Assembly: GCA_934574045.1 (NCBI GenBank)
Contig: CAKTMK010000005.1
Location: forward strand, 15,470 to 79,469
Source: an uncultured Oscillibacter sp.
Lineage (GTDB): Bacteria; Bacillota; Clostridia; Oscillospirales; Oscillospiraceae
Length of the DNA: 64,000 nt
Direction: 5' to 3'
In this document: in pieces, positions 17,128 to 24,206 of the stretch
Layout: each line of letters opens with the position of its first letter
How positions within the stretch are numbered: position 1 is the stretch's first letter
Program-made: the position numbers and the translations under genes
The notes under the pieces: generated by a model
Told to the model about the DNA's origin: nothing
Seen by the model: the letters and a program-made list of their open reading frames with translations, nothing else
The model's database searches: none

Positions 17128-18435
17128 TTACCCAGCCGGCTGCGGATCTGCCGCGTCTTCGTGAGGCCCGTCCGGCTCGCCGGTATCCTCAGTGATGGTC
17201 ACGCGGACCTGATACTCTCCCAAAACGCCCACATCCGCGCCGGAAATCTCCACGCGGGCGGGGACCGTGTAGCTTCCGCTGGCGTCGTTCACGTCCGTCA
17301 GGTCCGCCACCACTACCACGTTCTCCGGCGTGACGGACTCCACGTCCGCCGCCGTTCCCCGCAGGGAGACCGGAAGCTCTGTGGTCAGTACATTCACAGT
17401 CTTCCCGTCCGGCACGTTTTCACACGCGAAATTCACCGCGTTGACGGATGCGGAGGTCATATCCTTAAAGCGGATGGTCATGGTCGCCCGGGTCACGCCG
17501 CTGAGATTCTCACAGCCCTCCGGCAGCATGATGGGATAGCGGTACGTGGCGGCGCCCGTCAGGTCGGCCAGCTCCAGCGTATCCAGCGTGATGGAGTCCA
17601 CATTTTTCAGGATCTCAGCCGCGCCGGACACCGTGACGCTGGACGGGGTGATGGTATACTCGAGATTCGTCTTGCGCGCGCCGGCCGACTCCACGAAGTT
17701 CACCAGAAGCGGAAGCTCCTTCTCCACGTTCACCGGCAGCGTCACCTGCACCTGCTCCACCGTCGCGTGGAGGTTTTTCCGGTCCTCAATAAGCTGGTCG
17801 TCGGCATCGTAGAGCTGATAGTCCAGCGCCTGCGAGACCGTTTCCGACGCGTTGTCCACCGACAGCGTCACCTTGGCATAGGCCACCCGGTCCACTTCCT
17901 CCTGCACGCCGCGGATCTCCAGCGTTCCGGGCTGGAGCTGGACCTCTCCGGCAATATAGCCGTCGGCCACCGTGCCAACCAGCGCGCAGCGGACGTCCAC
18001 ATCCCGGCTGTACAGCTCACCGATCTCCGCCCGCGCCATATAGGAGCTGGCGTTGAGGATGGTGATGGAGTTGCGGGTGATGCCGTTGGGATAGTAGATG
18101 GTGTAGCTGACACTGTGCTCCCCGGTGGAGGTGATGTCGGACAGGTCAGCCTGAATGCGGATCTTGCTGGGGTCCAGCCGGGCCAGCACACGGCGGCGGG
18201 CGCGGATCTCCAGCGTGATGGTCTGCTCGCTCTCCGGCAGGAGCATCAGCCCCCGGTCGGCCAGCGTGTCCTCCCGGACGTATTCAATGGGGATGTCACT
18301 GAGGATCTTTGTTTTTTCACTGCCCTCCGGATTGTCCGCGCTGTCCACGTACATCCAAACGGCGCAGGCGATCAGAATGGAAAGGACAATGTGCAGGATC
18401 TTCCGCCGGTTCCATCTGGAATTACTGCTCTCCAT
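17128..18435 (-). CDS. cdaR: CdaA regulatory protein CdaR (YbbR domains)
   Basis: 435 aa. A short basic cytoplasmic tail and one membrane helix (about 10-28, ILHIVLSILIACAVWMYV) anchor an extracytoplasmic array of about four YbbR-like beta repeats. CdaR binds and modulates the diadenylate cyclase CdaA at the membrane. The gene overlaps cdaA by 14 bp. The C-terminus ends in an acidic, Pro-rich segment. Confidence 0.92.
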   Translation of the reverse strand: MESSNSRWNRRKILHIVLSILIACAVWMYVDSADNPEGSEKTKILSDIPIEYVREDTLADRGLMLLPESEQTITLEIRARRRVLARLDPSKIRIQADLSDITSTGEHSVSYTIYYPNGITRNSITILNASSYMARAEIGELYSRDVDVRCALVGTVADGYIAGEVQLQPGTLEIRGVQEEVDRVAYAKVTLSVDNASETVSQALDYQLYDADDQLIEDRKNLHATVEQVQVTLPVNVEKELPLLVNFVESAGARKTNLEYTITPSSVTVSGAAEILKNVDSITLDTLELADLTGAATYRYPIMLPEGCENLSGVTRATMTIRFKDMTSASVNAVNFACENVPDGKTVNVLTTELPVSLRGTAADVESVTPENVVVVADLTDVNDASGSYTVPARVEISGADVGVLGEYQVRVTITEDTGEPDGPHEDAADPQPAG

Positions 18436-19306
18436 CGCTGCCGCCTCCTTCCTTCCGGGCGCGCAGGAAGGCGAACAGCCCCGGCCTGCGCTCCGCCGGC
18501 TCCCGCTCCTGCGGCAAAAGCTCGTTGCGCAGGATGTTTTCCAGCGTCTCGGCGATCAGGTGCCGCTTGAGCATCCCGCCGATGGCCACGGAGATGGAGC
18601 CGGTCTCCTCGGAGACGATCACCACCACGGCGTCGGAATTTTCGCTCATGCCGATGCCCGCCCGATGGCGCATCCCGAGATCCCGGGAGAGATTCACGTT
18701 CTTGCTCAGCGGAAGCATACAGCCCGCGCCCAGAACCCGCCCCTTGCGGACGATCACAGCGCCGTCGTGCATGGGCGCCTTGACGAAAAAGATGTTTTTA
18801 AGAAGCTCGTTGGAAACGTCCGCGTTCAGAACGGTGCCGCTGCGCACCATGTCGTCCAGCAGGATCTCCCGCTCGAACACGATCAGCGCGCCGGTGCGGG
18901 ATTTGGACATCTCCGTGCAGGCCAGGACCGTCTGGCCGATCATGCGCTCCAGCGTGCTCTCCGTCTCCGTCCGGGTAAAAAACAGGGCCAGACGGCGGCT
19001 GCCCACCTGCTCGAGCACGCGCCGGATCTCCGGCTGAAACAGGATGATGAGCGCCAGAACGCCCCATTCCACCATCCGGCCCATGATGTAGCTGATGCCG
19101 TTGAGGTGGAAGATCGTCGAGAGCCACAGCACCGCCAGAAAGATCAAAACGCCCTTGAGCAGGTTCGCCACCCGCGAGGTCTTGACAAAATTCAGCAGCT
19201 TGTACAAAACGATGGCCATGAGCAGGATATCCAGAATATCCGTGACTTCGATCGTCATCAGATACCGGACGATCTCGCCCATCAGGACCGAGAGCCTTGC
19301 GCTCAC
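18422..19306 (-). CDS. cdaA: Diadenylate cyclase CdaA
   Basis: 294 aa. Makes c-di-AMP from two ATP at the membrane. Three hydrophobic segments lie in the first 100 residues, followed by the DAC domain with the catalytic motifs DGA (PMHDGAVIV) and RHR (GMRHRAGIG). The start is uncertain: a GTG at 19306 is used here, while ATGs at 19282 and 19258 also lack a good RBS. c-di-AMP controls potassium, osmolyte and wall homeostasis. A strong promoter lies about 95 bp upstream. Confidence 0.94.
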   Translation of the reverse strand: MSARLSVLMGEIVRYLMTIEVTDILDILLMAIVLYKLLNFVKTSRVANLLKGVLIFLAVLWLSTIFHLNGISYIMGRMVEWGVLALIILFQPEIRRVLEQVGSRRLALFFTRTETESTLERMIGQTVLACTEMSKSRTGALIVFEREILLDDMVRSGTVLNADVSNELLKNIFFVKAPMHDGAVIVRKGRVLGAGCMLPLSKNVNLSRDLGMRHRAGIGMSENSDAVVVIVSEETGSISVAIGGMLKRHLIAETLENILRNELLPQEREPAERRPGLFAFLRARKEGGGSDGEQ

Positions 19307-19400
19307 AGTAGCATCAGCTTCCTTCCCGGTTCCGGCGATGCCCCGGCCGCGCCGCTGTCCGCGCCGCGCAGAGAAACGCCCAAATTACAAGAATGCTTAC

Positions 19401-19429
19401 ATTATATAAAAAATACAGAGAGATTGCAA
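19401..19429 (-). promoter_or_regulatory. Sigma-A promoter of the cdaA-to-rsgA run
   Basis: TTGCAA (19424-19429), 17-bp spacer, TATAAT (19401-19406) on the minus strand. The -10 is a perfect consensus in an AT-rich island within GC-rich DNA. It is the only clear promoter for the 18 tightly spaced genes that follow. Confidence 0.85.
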
Positions 19430-19468
19430 GGTAAACAACGCCAAAATTCATAGTATGTTCACCGGTCT

Positions 19469-19496
19469 CCGGCCCCGCTGGCAAATGCGGGGCCGG
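19469..19496 (-). terminator. Hairpin after the cysteine desulfurase gene
   Basis: Ten-base arms ccggccccgc/gcggggccgg around an 8-nt loop, 46 bp past the cysteine desulfurase stop. No U-run follows on the minus strand, so termination is possible but unproven. Confidence 0.45.
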
Positions 19497-19541
19497 GGTC
19501 CCCGCGTCCGTCCCTCTCCGGGCCGCGGAGGCCCCGGTCTT

Positions 19542-20678
19542 TCACGCCGTCCGTCCCCGGAGCGCCTCCGGCAGGACTGCCAGAAACCGGTCCACCTCCT
19601 CCGGCGTGTTGAACGCGGAAAAGCTGAGCCGGACCGTGCCGCTGTCCAGCGTCCCGGCGGTACGGTGCGCCAGCGGCGCGCAGTGCATCCCCGCCCGGAC
19701 GGCCACGCCCGCCTCAGCCAGCGCGTTGCCCACCAGCTCCGCGTCCTGCCCCTCCGGGACGAAGCTGAGAACGCCCGTCTGGGCGAACAGGTCCCGCCGG
19801 GCGCAGACGCTGACGCCGGGAATGCTCCGCAGGCCCTCCGATGCGCGCAGCGCCAGCTTCCGCTCGTGCAGGCAGATCTGCTCCAGCCCCCGTTCCCGTA
19901 CGAATCGGACCCCGGCCAGCAGTCCGGCGATGCCGGGGACATTGTGGGTCCCGGCCTCCAGCCGGTCCGGCAGGAAGTCCGGCATTTCCTGCTGGATGGA
20001 GACGCTGCCGGTCCCACCCTCGATGAGCGGAGCCGTCTCGGCCCGCCCGCAGCAGAGCAGAACGCCGGTCCCCTGCGGGCCGTAAAGCCCCTTGTGGCCG
20101 GGCATGGCGATGAACGCCGCGCCCAGCGCCGTCATATCCAGCGGCAGGACGCCGGCGGACTGGGACGCGTCCACGATCAGAGGAACGCCCCGCTCCCGGC
20201 ACAGCGCCGCCACCTGCTCTATCGGCTGCACCGCGCCGAACACGTTGGAAACGTGGGTGCAGATCACGGCGTCCACATCCGGCGTGATGGCCTTGTCAAA
20301 GGCCGCCGCCGTCATGTCCGGCTCAAACAGCGGCGCGGCGGCGACCCGGATGTCCGCGCCCAGCGCCGCCAGCGGGCGGGTCACGGCGTTGTGCTCATAC
20401 CCGGAGATCACCGCTCTTCCGCCGTATGGGACCAGACTTTTGATGGCAAGATTCAGCCCGTGGGTGGCGTTCATGGTGAATACCACCTGCTCCGGCTCCG
20501 GCACGTGAAACAGCTCCGCCAGCTCCGTGCGACAGTCCAGCAGCATCTGCGCCGCGCGCATGGCCGCCGGATACCCGCCCCGGCCGGGGGAGCTCATCTC
20601 CCGCAGGGCCGTCTCCATCGCGCGGCCCACCGTCTCCGGCTTTTGAAAGCTGGTGGCCGCGCTGTCCAGATAGATCAT
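19542..20678 (-). CDS. Cysteine desulfurase family protein (class V aminotransferase)
   Basis: 378 aa PLP enzyme of the NifS/SufS/Csd fold. MIYLDSAATSFQKP is a typical N-terminus; the PLP lysine is in MPGHKGLYGPQGTG; the catalytic cysteine is in AGMHCAPLAHRTAGT. The last pattern is characteristic of the subfamily (TIGR01977 type) often found with DUF3343 and selenium genes. The ATG at 20678 is chosen over a TTG 6 nt earlier because aggagg lies 6 nt before it. Likely to mobilise sulfur, or selenium, for the neighbouring DUF3343 carrier. No isc/suf scaffold gene is next to it. Confidence 0.9.
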   Translation of the reverse strand: MIYLDSAATSFQKPETVGRAMETALREMSSPGRGGYPAAMRAAQMLLDCRTELAELFHVPEPEQVVFTMNATHGLNLAIKSLVPYGGRAVISGYEHNAVTRPLAALGADIRVAAAPLFEPDMTAAAFDKAITPDVDAVICTHVSNVFGAVQPIEQVAALCRERGVPLIVDASQSAGVLPLDMTALGAAFIAMPGHKGLYGPQGTGVLLCCGRAETAPLIEGGTGSVSIQQEMPDFLPDRLEAGTHNVPGIAGLLAGVRFVRERGLEQICLHERKLALRASEGLRSIPGVSVCARRDLFAQTGVLSFVPEGQDAELVGNALAEAGVAVRAGMHCAPLAHRTAGTLDSGTVRLSFSAFNTPEEVDRFLAVLPEALRGRTA

Positions 20679-20713
20679 GGTCAACCTCCTCGAAAAAACT
20701 CAGATGCCGCGCA

Positions 20714-20736
20714 GCCCGGCGGCACAGCCGCCGGGC
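20714..20736 (-). other. Stable hairpin right after the DUF3343 UGA codon
   Basis: Nine-base GC arms gcccggcgg/ccgccgggc around a 5-nt loop begin 5 nt after the UGA stop at 20742-20744. There is no U-run. It could stabilise the mRNA 3' end, attenuate the desulfurase gene or, less likely, act as a selenocysteine insertion element. Confidence 0.5.
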
Positions 20737-20741
20737 CTTGC

Positions 20742-20993
20742 TCAAAGGGAAAGCTCCCGATACGTTCCATTCTGGAGCTGATACAGCCGCATGGGGTCCA
20801 GCCCCGCGCCGCGCAGGATCGCCAGCGCGGGACGCAGCGCGCCGCCGCTCAGCTCCACGGCGTAGGCGCAGCCCCGGTCGCTCAGCTCCCGGGGCGCGCG
20901 GAAGATGCGCGTCCGGATACCCGCCCCGGCCAGCGCCTTTTCCATCCGCTGCGCGTAGGTCACAGAGCGGGCGATGATCCAATATTGTTCCAC
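20742..20993 (-). CDS. DUF3343 protein, putative Se/S carrier
   Basis: 83 aa from the GTG at 20993, chosen because aggagg lies 7 nt before it; a GTG six bases earlier is too close to the RBS. The ferredoxin-like DUF3343 fold is suggested by RSVTYAQRMEKALAGAGI, the basic RIFRAPREL segment and DRGCAYAVEL, whose cysteine is the likely carrier residue. The family is annotated as a putative Se/S carrier and often neighbours cysteine desulfurases, as here (63 bp downstream). The stop is UGA, followed by a strong hairpin. Confidence 0.82.
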   Translation of the reverse strand: MEQYWIIARSVTYAQRMEKALAGAGIRTRIFRAPRELSDRGCAYAVELSGGALRPALAILRGAGLDPMRLYQLQNGTYRELSL

Positions 20994-21082
20994 GGACACT
21001 CCTCCTCTCCCGCCAGCTTATGCGCCGCCGGGCAAAGCGTGCGTCCCAGTGCGGCCCCTTTCTCCGGCGGAGGACGCGGAAA

Positions 21083-21110
21083 GGCCCGCGGGGCAGGCGT
21101 CCCGCGGGCC
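21083..21110 (-). terminator. Hairpin after ispF
   Basis: Arms ggcccgcggg/cccgcgggcc with an 8-nt loop, just past the ispF stop, followed on the minus strand only by tttccgcg. A weak terminator that would partly separate ispDF from the DUF3343-desulfurase pair. Confidence 0.45.
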
Positions 21111-21118
21111 GAAGCTCT

Positions 21119-21601
21119 CTATTCCTTTTCCAGAAGCGCCGTGGCCAGAGCCGCCATGCCGGAGCCGTCTCCGGTGAAGCCAAGCCCCTCCTCCGTGGTG
21201 GCCTTGACGTTGACCTGTTCCACGCCGATCCCCATGGCCGCGGCCAGATTTTCCTCCATCTGACGCCGGTAGGGCGCGATCTTCGGCCGCTGAGCGATCA
21301 GCGCCGCGTCCACGTTCACCACCGCGAAGCCGCGGCGGCGCAGAAGCGCCGTCACCTCCCGCAGCAGGCCGAGACTGTCCGCCCCGGCGTACCGGGGGTC
21401 CGTGTCGGGAAAGAGCTTTCCGATGTCCCCCAGCTTGGCCGCGCCGGCCAGCGCGTCCATCACCGCGTGGGTCAGCACGTCCGCGTCGGAATGGCCCAGC
21501 AGGCCCTTTTCCCACGGAACGTCTACCCCGCCCAGAATTAGCTTCCGGCCCTCCACCAGCCGGTGAACGTCATAGCCCTGTCCGATCCGCAGCGGCGTCA
21601 T
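21119..21601 (-). CDS. ispF: 2-C-methyl-D-erythritol 2,4-cyclodiphosphate synthase
   Basis: 160 aa. Fifth step of the MEP isoprenoid pathway. RIGQGYDVHRL and LGHSDADVLTHAVMDAL supply the zinc ligands, and VNVKATTEEGLGFTG is the conserved C-terminal motif. The ATG overlaps the ispD stop (ATGA), so the pair is translationally coupled, as in many bacteria. Confidence 0.97.
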   Translation of the reverse strand: MTPLRIGQGYDVHRLVEGRKLILGGVDVPWEKGLLGHSDADVLTHAVMDALAGAAKLGDIGKLFPDTDPRYAGADSLGLLREVTALLRRRGFAVVNVDAALIAQRPKIAPYRRQMEENLAAAMGIGVEQVNVKATTEEGLGFTGDGSGMAALATALLEKE

Positions 21602-22326
21602 ATGCTTTCCTCCCGTCTGCGCAGGATCGCCTCCGCGAGGACCAGATCCAGCGGCGTGGTGATCTTCAGATTCTCCTCGTCTCCGTCCGTCAGGTACACG
21701 GTCTTACCCAGCCGCTCCACCGCGGAGCAGTCGTCCGTGAGCGCCGCGCCGGACTCCAGCGCGGACTGGAGCGCCGCCTTCAAAAGGCTGGCCTCGAACA
21801 CCTGCGGCGTCTGCACCGCCCGCAGCGCGGCGCGGTCCAGCGTCTGCGTCACCTGCCCGTCCTGCGCGGTCTTGATCGTGTCCTTGACCGGGACCGCCGG
21901 CGCGGCCGCACCGCAGGCCGCGGCCTTTTCCACCACGCGGTCGATCAGCTCCGGCGTCACCAGCGGCCGCGCGCCGTCCTGAACAGCCAGCAGCTCCGTC
22001 CGTTCGTCCGCCTCCAGCGATGCCAGCAGCACGGAGTGCTCCCGGTTCTCGCCGCCCCGAACCACCTTTGCGCACTTGCTGATCCCGTAAGTACGGCAAA
22101 GCTCGGAAAACGGAAGGATATCCGCCTCCCGCGCGGCCACCACGATGGCGTCCACCCGCTGCGCCCGCTGGAGCGCCATCAGCGTCCGGGCAAGGACCGG
22201 CGTGCCGTCCAGCGGCTCGAGCAGCTTGTTGATCCCCTCCCCCATCCGGGAGGAGCTTCCCGCCGCGGCGACGACCGCAGTGCAGTACGGACGCCGCGCG
22301 TCCCTGAGACGATGAAAAAGGCCCAT
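21598..22326 (-). CDS. ispD: 2-C-methyl-D-erythritol 4-phosphate cytidylyltransferase
   Basis: 242 aa. Third MEP pathway step, joining CTP and MEP. The nucleotide-binding loop is VVAAAGSSSRMGEGINKLL; VQDGARPLVTPELID and the C-terminal NLKITTPLDLVLAE are family motifs. The ATG at 22326 has aaggag 6-7 nt upstream; the frame stays open further upstream but without start signals. MEP genes ispD, ispF and ispH are all in this window. Confidence 0.96.
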   Translation of the reverse strand: MGLFHRLRDARRPYCTAVVAAAGSSSRMGEGINKLLEPLDGTPVLARTLMALQRAQRVDAIVVAAREADILPFSELCRTYGISKCAKVVRGGENREHSVLLASLEADERTELLAVQDGARPLVTPELIDRVVEKAAACGAAAPAVPVKDTIKTAQDGQVTQTLDRAALRAVQTPQVFEASLLKAALQSALESGAALTDDCSAVERLGKTVYLTDGDEENLKITTPLDLVLAEAILRRREESI

Positions 22327-22393
22327 GCCGTTCTCCTTTCCTGCGCGCGGTCCGCGCCCGTTCCAGCGGAGTGCGCTCCGCTGCTTACGATTC

Positions 22394-22422
22394 ATTATAG
22401 CACGCCCGGCCTGCCCGCACAA
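22394..22422 (-). promoter_or_regulatory. Sigma-A promoter of ispDF
   Basis: TTGTGC (22417-22422), 17-bp spacer ending in TGC, TATAAT (22394-22399): a perfect extended -10. The leader before ispD contains a small hairpin (agcggag/ctccgct, near 22365-22383). Confidence 0.8.
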
Positions 22423-22453
22423 CCCTGCGCGGCCGCCGGATACCGACGAAAAA

Positions 22454-22487
22454 GGACCGTCCCCCGCGTACCCGCGGGAGACGGCCC
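22454..22487 (-). terminator. Rho-independent terminator of the CoA-transferase gene
   Basis: On the minus strand a GC-rich stem (ccgtctcccgcg/cgcgggggacgg, one mismatch) about 14 bp past the stop codon is followed by cctttttcg. Confidence 0.8.
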
Positions 22488-22500
22488 GAACAGCTTGCAA

Positions 22501-23847
22501 TTACTTCTTGTTGGAACGGCGCCAGATGTGCATCTTCTCCGCCTCGGCGATCAGCTCGTCGCGGAACTGAGGATGGGCGATGTTGATGATGGACTCCGCC
22601 CGCTGCCAGGTGGTCATGCCCTTCACGTTCACCTTGCCATACTCCGTCACGAGGTAGTGCAGGTTCGCGCGGGTGGCGGTGACGATGGAGCCTTCCAGCA
22701 GCGTGGGACGGATGCGGGACTTCAGCTCACCGGTCTTCTTGTCTTTGAACGCGGAGGAGCAGCAGATGAAGCTCTTGCCGCCCTTGGAGAGGTACGCGCC
22801 CATCACGAAATCCAGCTGGCCGCCCGCACCGGAGATGTGGTTGGTGCCGGAGGATTCGGAGGAGACCTGACCGAACAGGTCGATATCCACCGCGCCGTTG
22901 ATGGAGATGAAGTTGGGGATCTGAGAGACGCGGGTCACGTCGTTGACATAATCCACCGGAGCGGCCATGCACTCGGGGTTGCCGTCCAGGAAGTCATACA
23001 GCTTCCGGGTGCCGGCGGCAAAGGCATAGGTCTGGCGGCCCTTGTCAAAGGGCTTGTGGACGCCGGTGATTTTGCCGGCCTTGGCCATGTCCACGAACGC
23101 GTCCACGTACATCTCGGTGTGAACGCCCAGATCCTTCAGGTCGGACTCGGCGATCATCTTGCCCACCGCGCCCGGCATCGCGCCGATGCCCAGCTGGAGG
23201 CAGGCGCCGTCGGGGATCTCCTCCATGACCAGCTTTGCGACGGCAATGTCGATGTCGCTGGGGTTGACGGGGCCGCCCATTTCCTCCAGCGGCTTGTTGT
23301 CGCCCTCGACGATCATGCTCACGTCGTCGATATGTACGCAGTTTTCAAACCCGCCGAAGCAGTACGGCATGGCGGTATTGACCTCCACGATAATGCACTT
23401 CGCCCGCTCGCAGGCGGCCTTCAGGTGCGTGCCGTTGGGGCCGAAGTTGAACCAGCCGTGGTTGTCCATGGGCGCGACCTGAAGCATCAGAACGTCGATG
23501 TCCTCCAGATTCTCGCGGTAATAGCGGGGCAGCTCGGAATAGCGGATGGGGGTGTAGAACGCCAGCCCCTCCTTAATCATCTTCCGCTCGATGCCGCTCA
23601 TGTGCCAGGAGTTCCATGTGAAATGATCTGCCGCATTGGGAATATCCGCAATGGCGGGCCGGTGCGTCAGAATGCCGCCGCGGACTTTCACGTCGGTCAG
23701 CTCGCCCATGCGGCGGGCCAGCGCCTTATCCAGCACGTCCGGCGAGCAGACGCACCAGCCGTAATCCACCCAGTCGCCGGATTTGACGACCTTCACGGCC
23801 TCGTCCGCCGTGGTCAGCTTCTGCTTATAGATCTCCTGATAGCTCAT
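22501..23847 (-). CDS. but: Butyryl-CoA:acetate CoA-transferase-like enzyme
   Basis: 448 aa, family I CoA-transferase of the acetyl-CoA hydrolase/4-hydroxybutyrate CoA-transferase group. The catalytic glutamate is in GVHTEMYVDAF (Glu245); GIGAMPG and SGAGGQLDFVMGA bind CoA. The N-terminus (TADEAVKVVKSGDWVDYGW) is like that of butyryl-CoA:acetate CoA-transferases of gut butyrate producers, as I recall them. Likely reaction: butyryl-CoA + acetate to butyrate + acetyl-CoA. A 4-hydroxybutyrate or related CoA-transferase cannot be excluded from sequence reading. The gene stands alone, with its own promoter and terminator and no crotonase or dehydrogenase genes nearby. Confidence 0.85.
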   Translation of the reverse strand: MSYQEIYKQKLTTADEAVKVVKSGDWVDYGWCVCSPDVLDKALARRMGELTDVKVRGGILTHRPAIADIPNAADHFTWNSWHMSGIERKMIKEGLAFYTPIRYSELPRYYRENLEDIDVLMLQVAPMDNHGWFNFGPNGTHLKAACERAKCIIVEVNTAMPYCFGGFENCVHIDDVSMIVEGDNKPLEEMGGPVNPSDIDIAVAKLVMEEIPDGACLQLGIGAMPGAVGKMIAESDLKDLGVHTEMYVDAFVDMAKAGKITGVHKPFDKGRQTYAFAAGTRKLYDFLDGNPECMAAPVDYVNDVTRVSQIPNFISINGAVDIDLFGQVSSESSGTNHISGAGGQLDFVMGAYLSKGGKSFICCSSAFKDKKTGELKSRIRPTLLEGSIVTATRANLHYLVTEYGKVNVKGMTTWQRAESIINIAHPQFRDELIAEAEKMHIWRRSNKK

Positions 23848-23904
23848 GATGAGAAGTTCCTCCCTTTTTCCGATATCCGTGCGCAGGCTTTAAAGATTGT
23901 CAAT

Positions 23905-23933
23905 ATTGTAACATATCAAATTCAGAAATGCAA
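23905..23933 (-). promoter_or_regulatory. Sigma-A promoter of the CoA-transferase gene
   Basis: TTGCAT (23928-23933), 17-bp spacer ending TGT, TACAAT (23905-23910), an extended -10. The transcript start would be near 23898, giving a leader of about 50 nt. Confidence 0.85.
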
Positions 23934-23969
23934 TCCATTCTGTGAAACCTGCGGTCATGTTTCGCCACT

Positions 23970-23984
23970 CGTTGTCAGACAACG
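23970..23984. promoter_or_regulatory. Operator-like inverted repeat upstream of the CoA-transferase promoter
   Basis: Perfect 7-bp arms around one base, CGTTGTC-A-GACAACG, 36 bp upstream of the -35 box: a position suited to an activator. The remaining intergenic DNA (23848-24206) is AT-rich for this genome and I see no gene in it. Confidence 0.45.
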
Positions 23985-24150
23985 TGATGCGTGGGCAGAG
24001 TTCGCAAAAATGTCGAAATTCCGGGATTTTTTGGCCCGATAACGCAAAAGAAACGGTGTGAAACGCGCCGCTCTCCTCGCTGCAGCGGAAAATATCCGCT
24101 ATAATTTCGGCATTTTGACGAAGCCTTTTTTTCCCACCGTGGAAGAAAAA

Positions 24151-24180
24151 GCGCCGGAAACGCATCGGCGTTTCCGGCGC
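24151..24180 (-). terminator. Rho-independent terminator of the ispH-rpsA operon
   Basis: Perfect 13-bp arms gcgccggaaacgc/gcgtttccggcgc with a 4-nt loop. A U-run follows on the minus strand (tttttcttcc), and also on the plus strand (ggttttttt), so it can work both ways. Confidence 0.9.
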
Positions 24181-24206
24181 TCGGTTTTTTTGTCTGCGAG
24201 TGCTTC

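Noticed and set aside
23890..24165. Minus-strand ORF of 91 codons upstream of the CoA-transferase gene
   Set aside because: It covers the promoter, the inverted repeat and part of a terminator, has no good RBS and reads as random composition.
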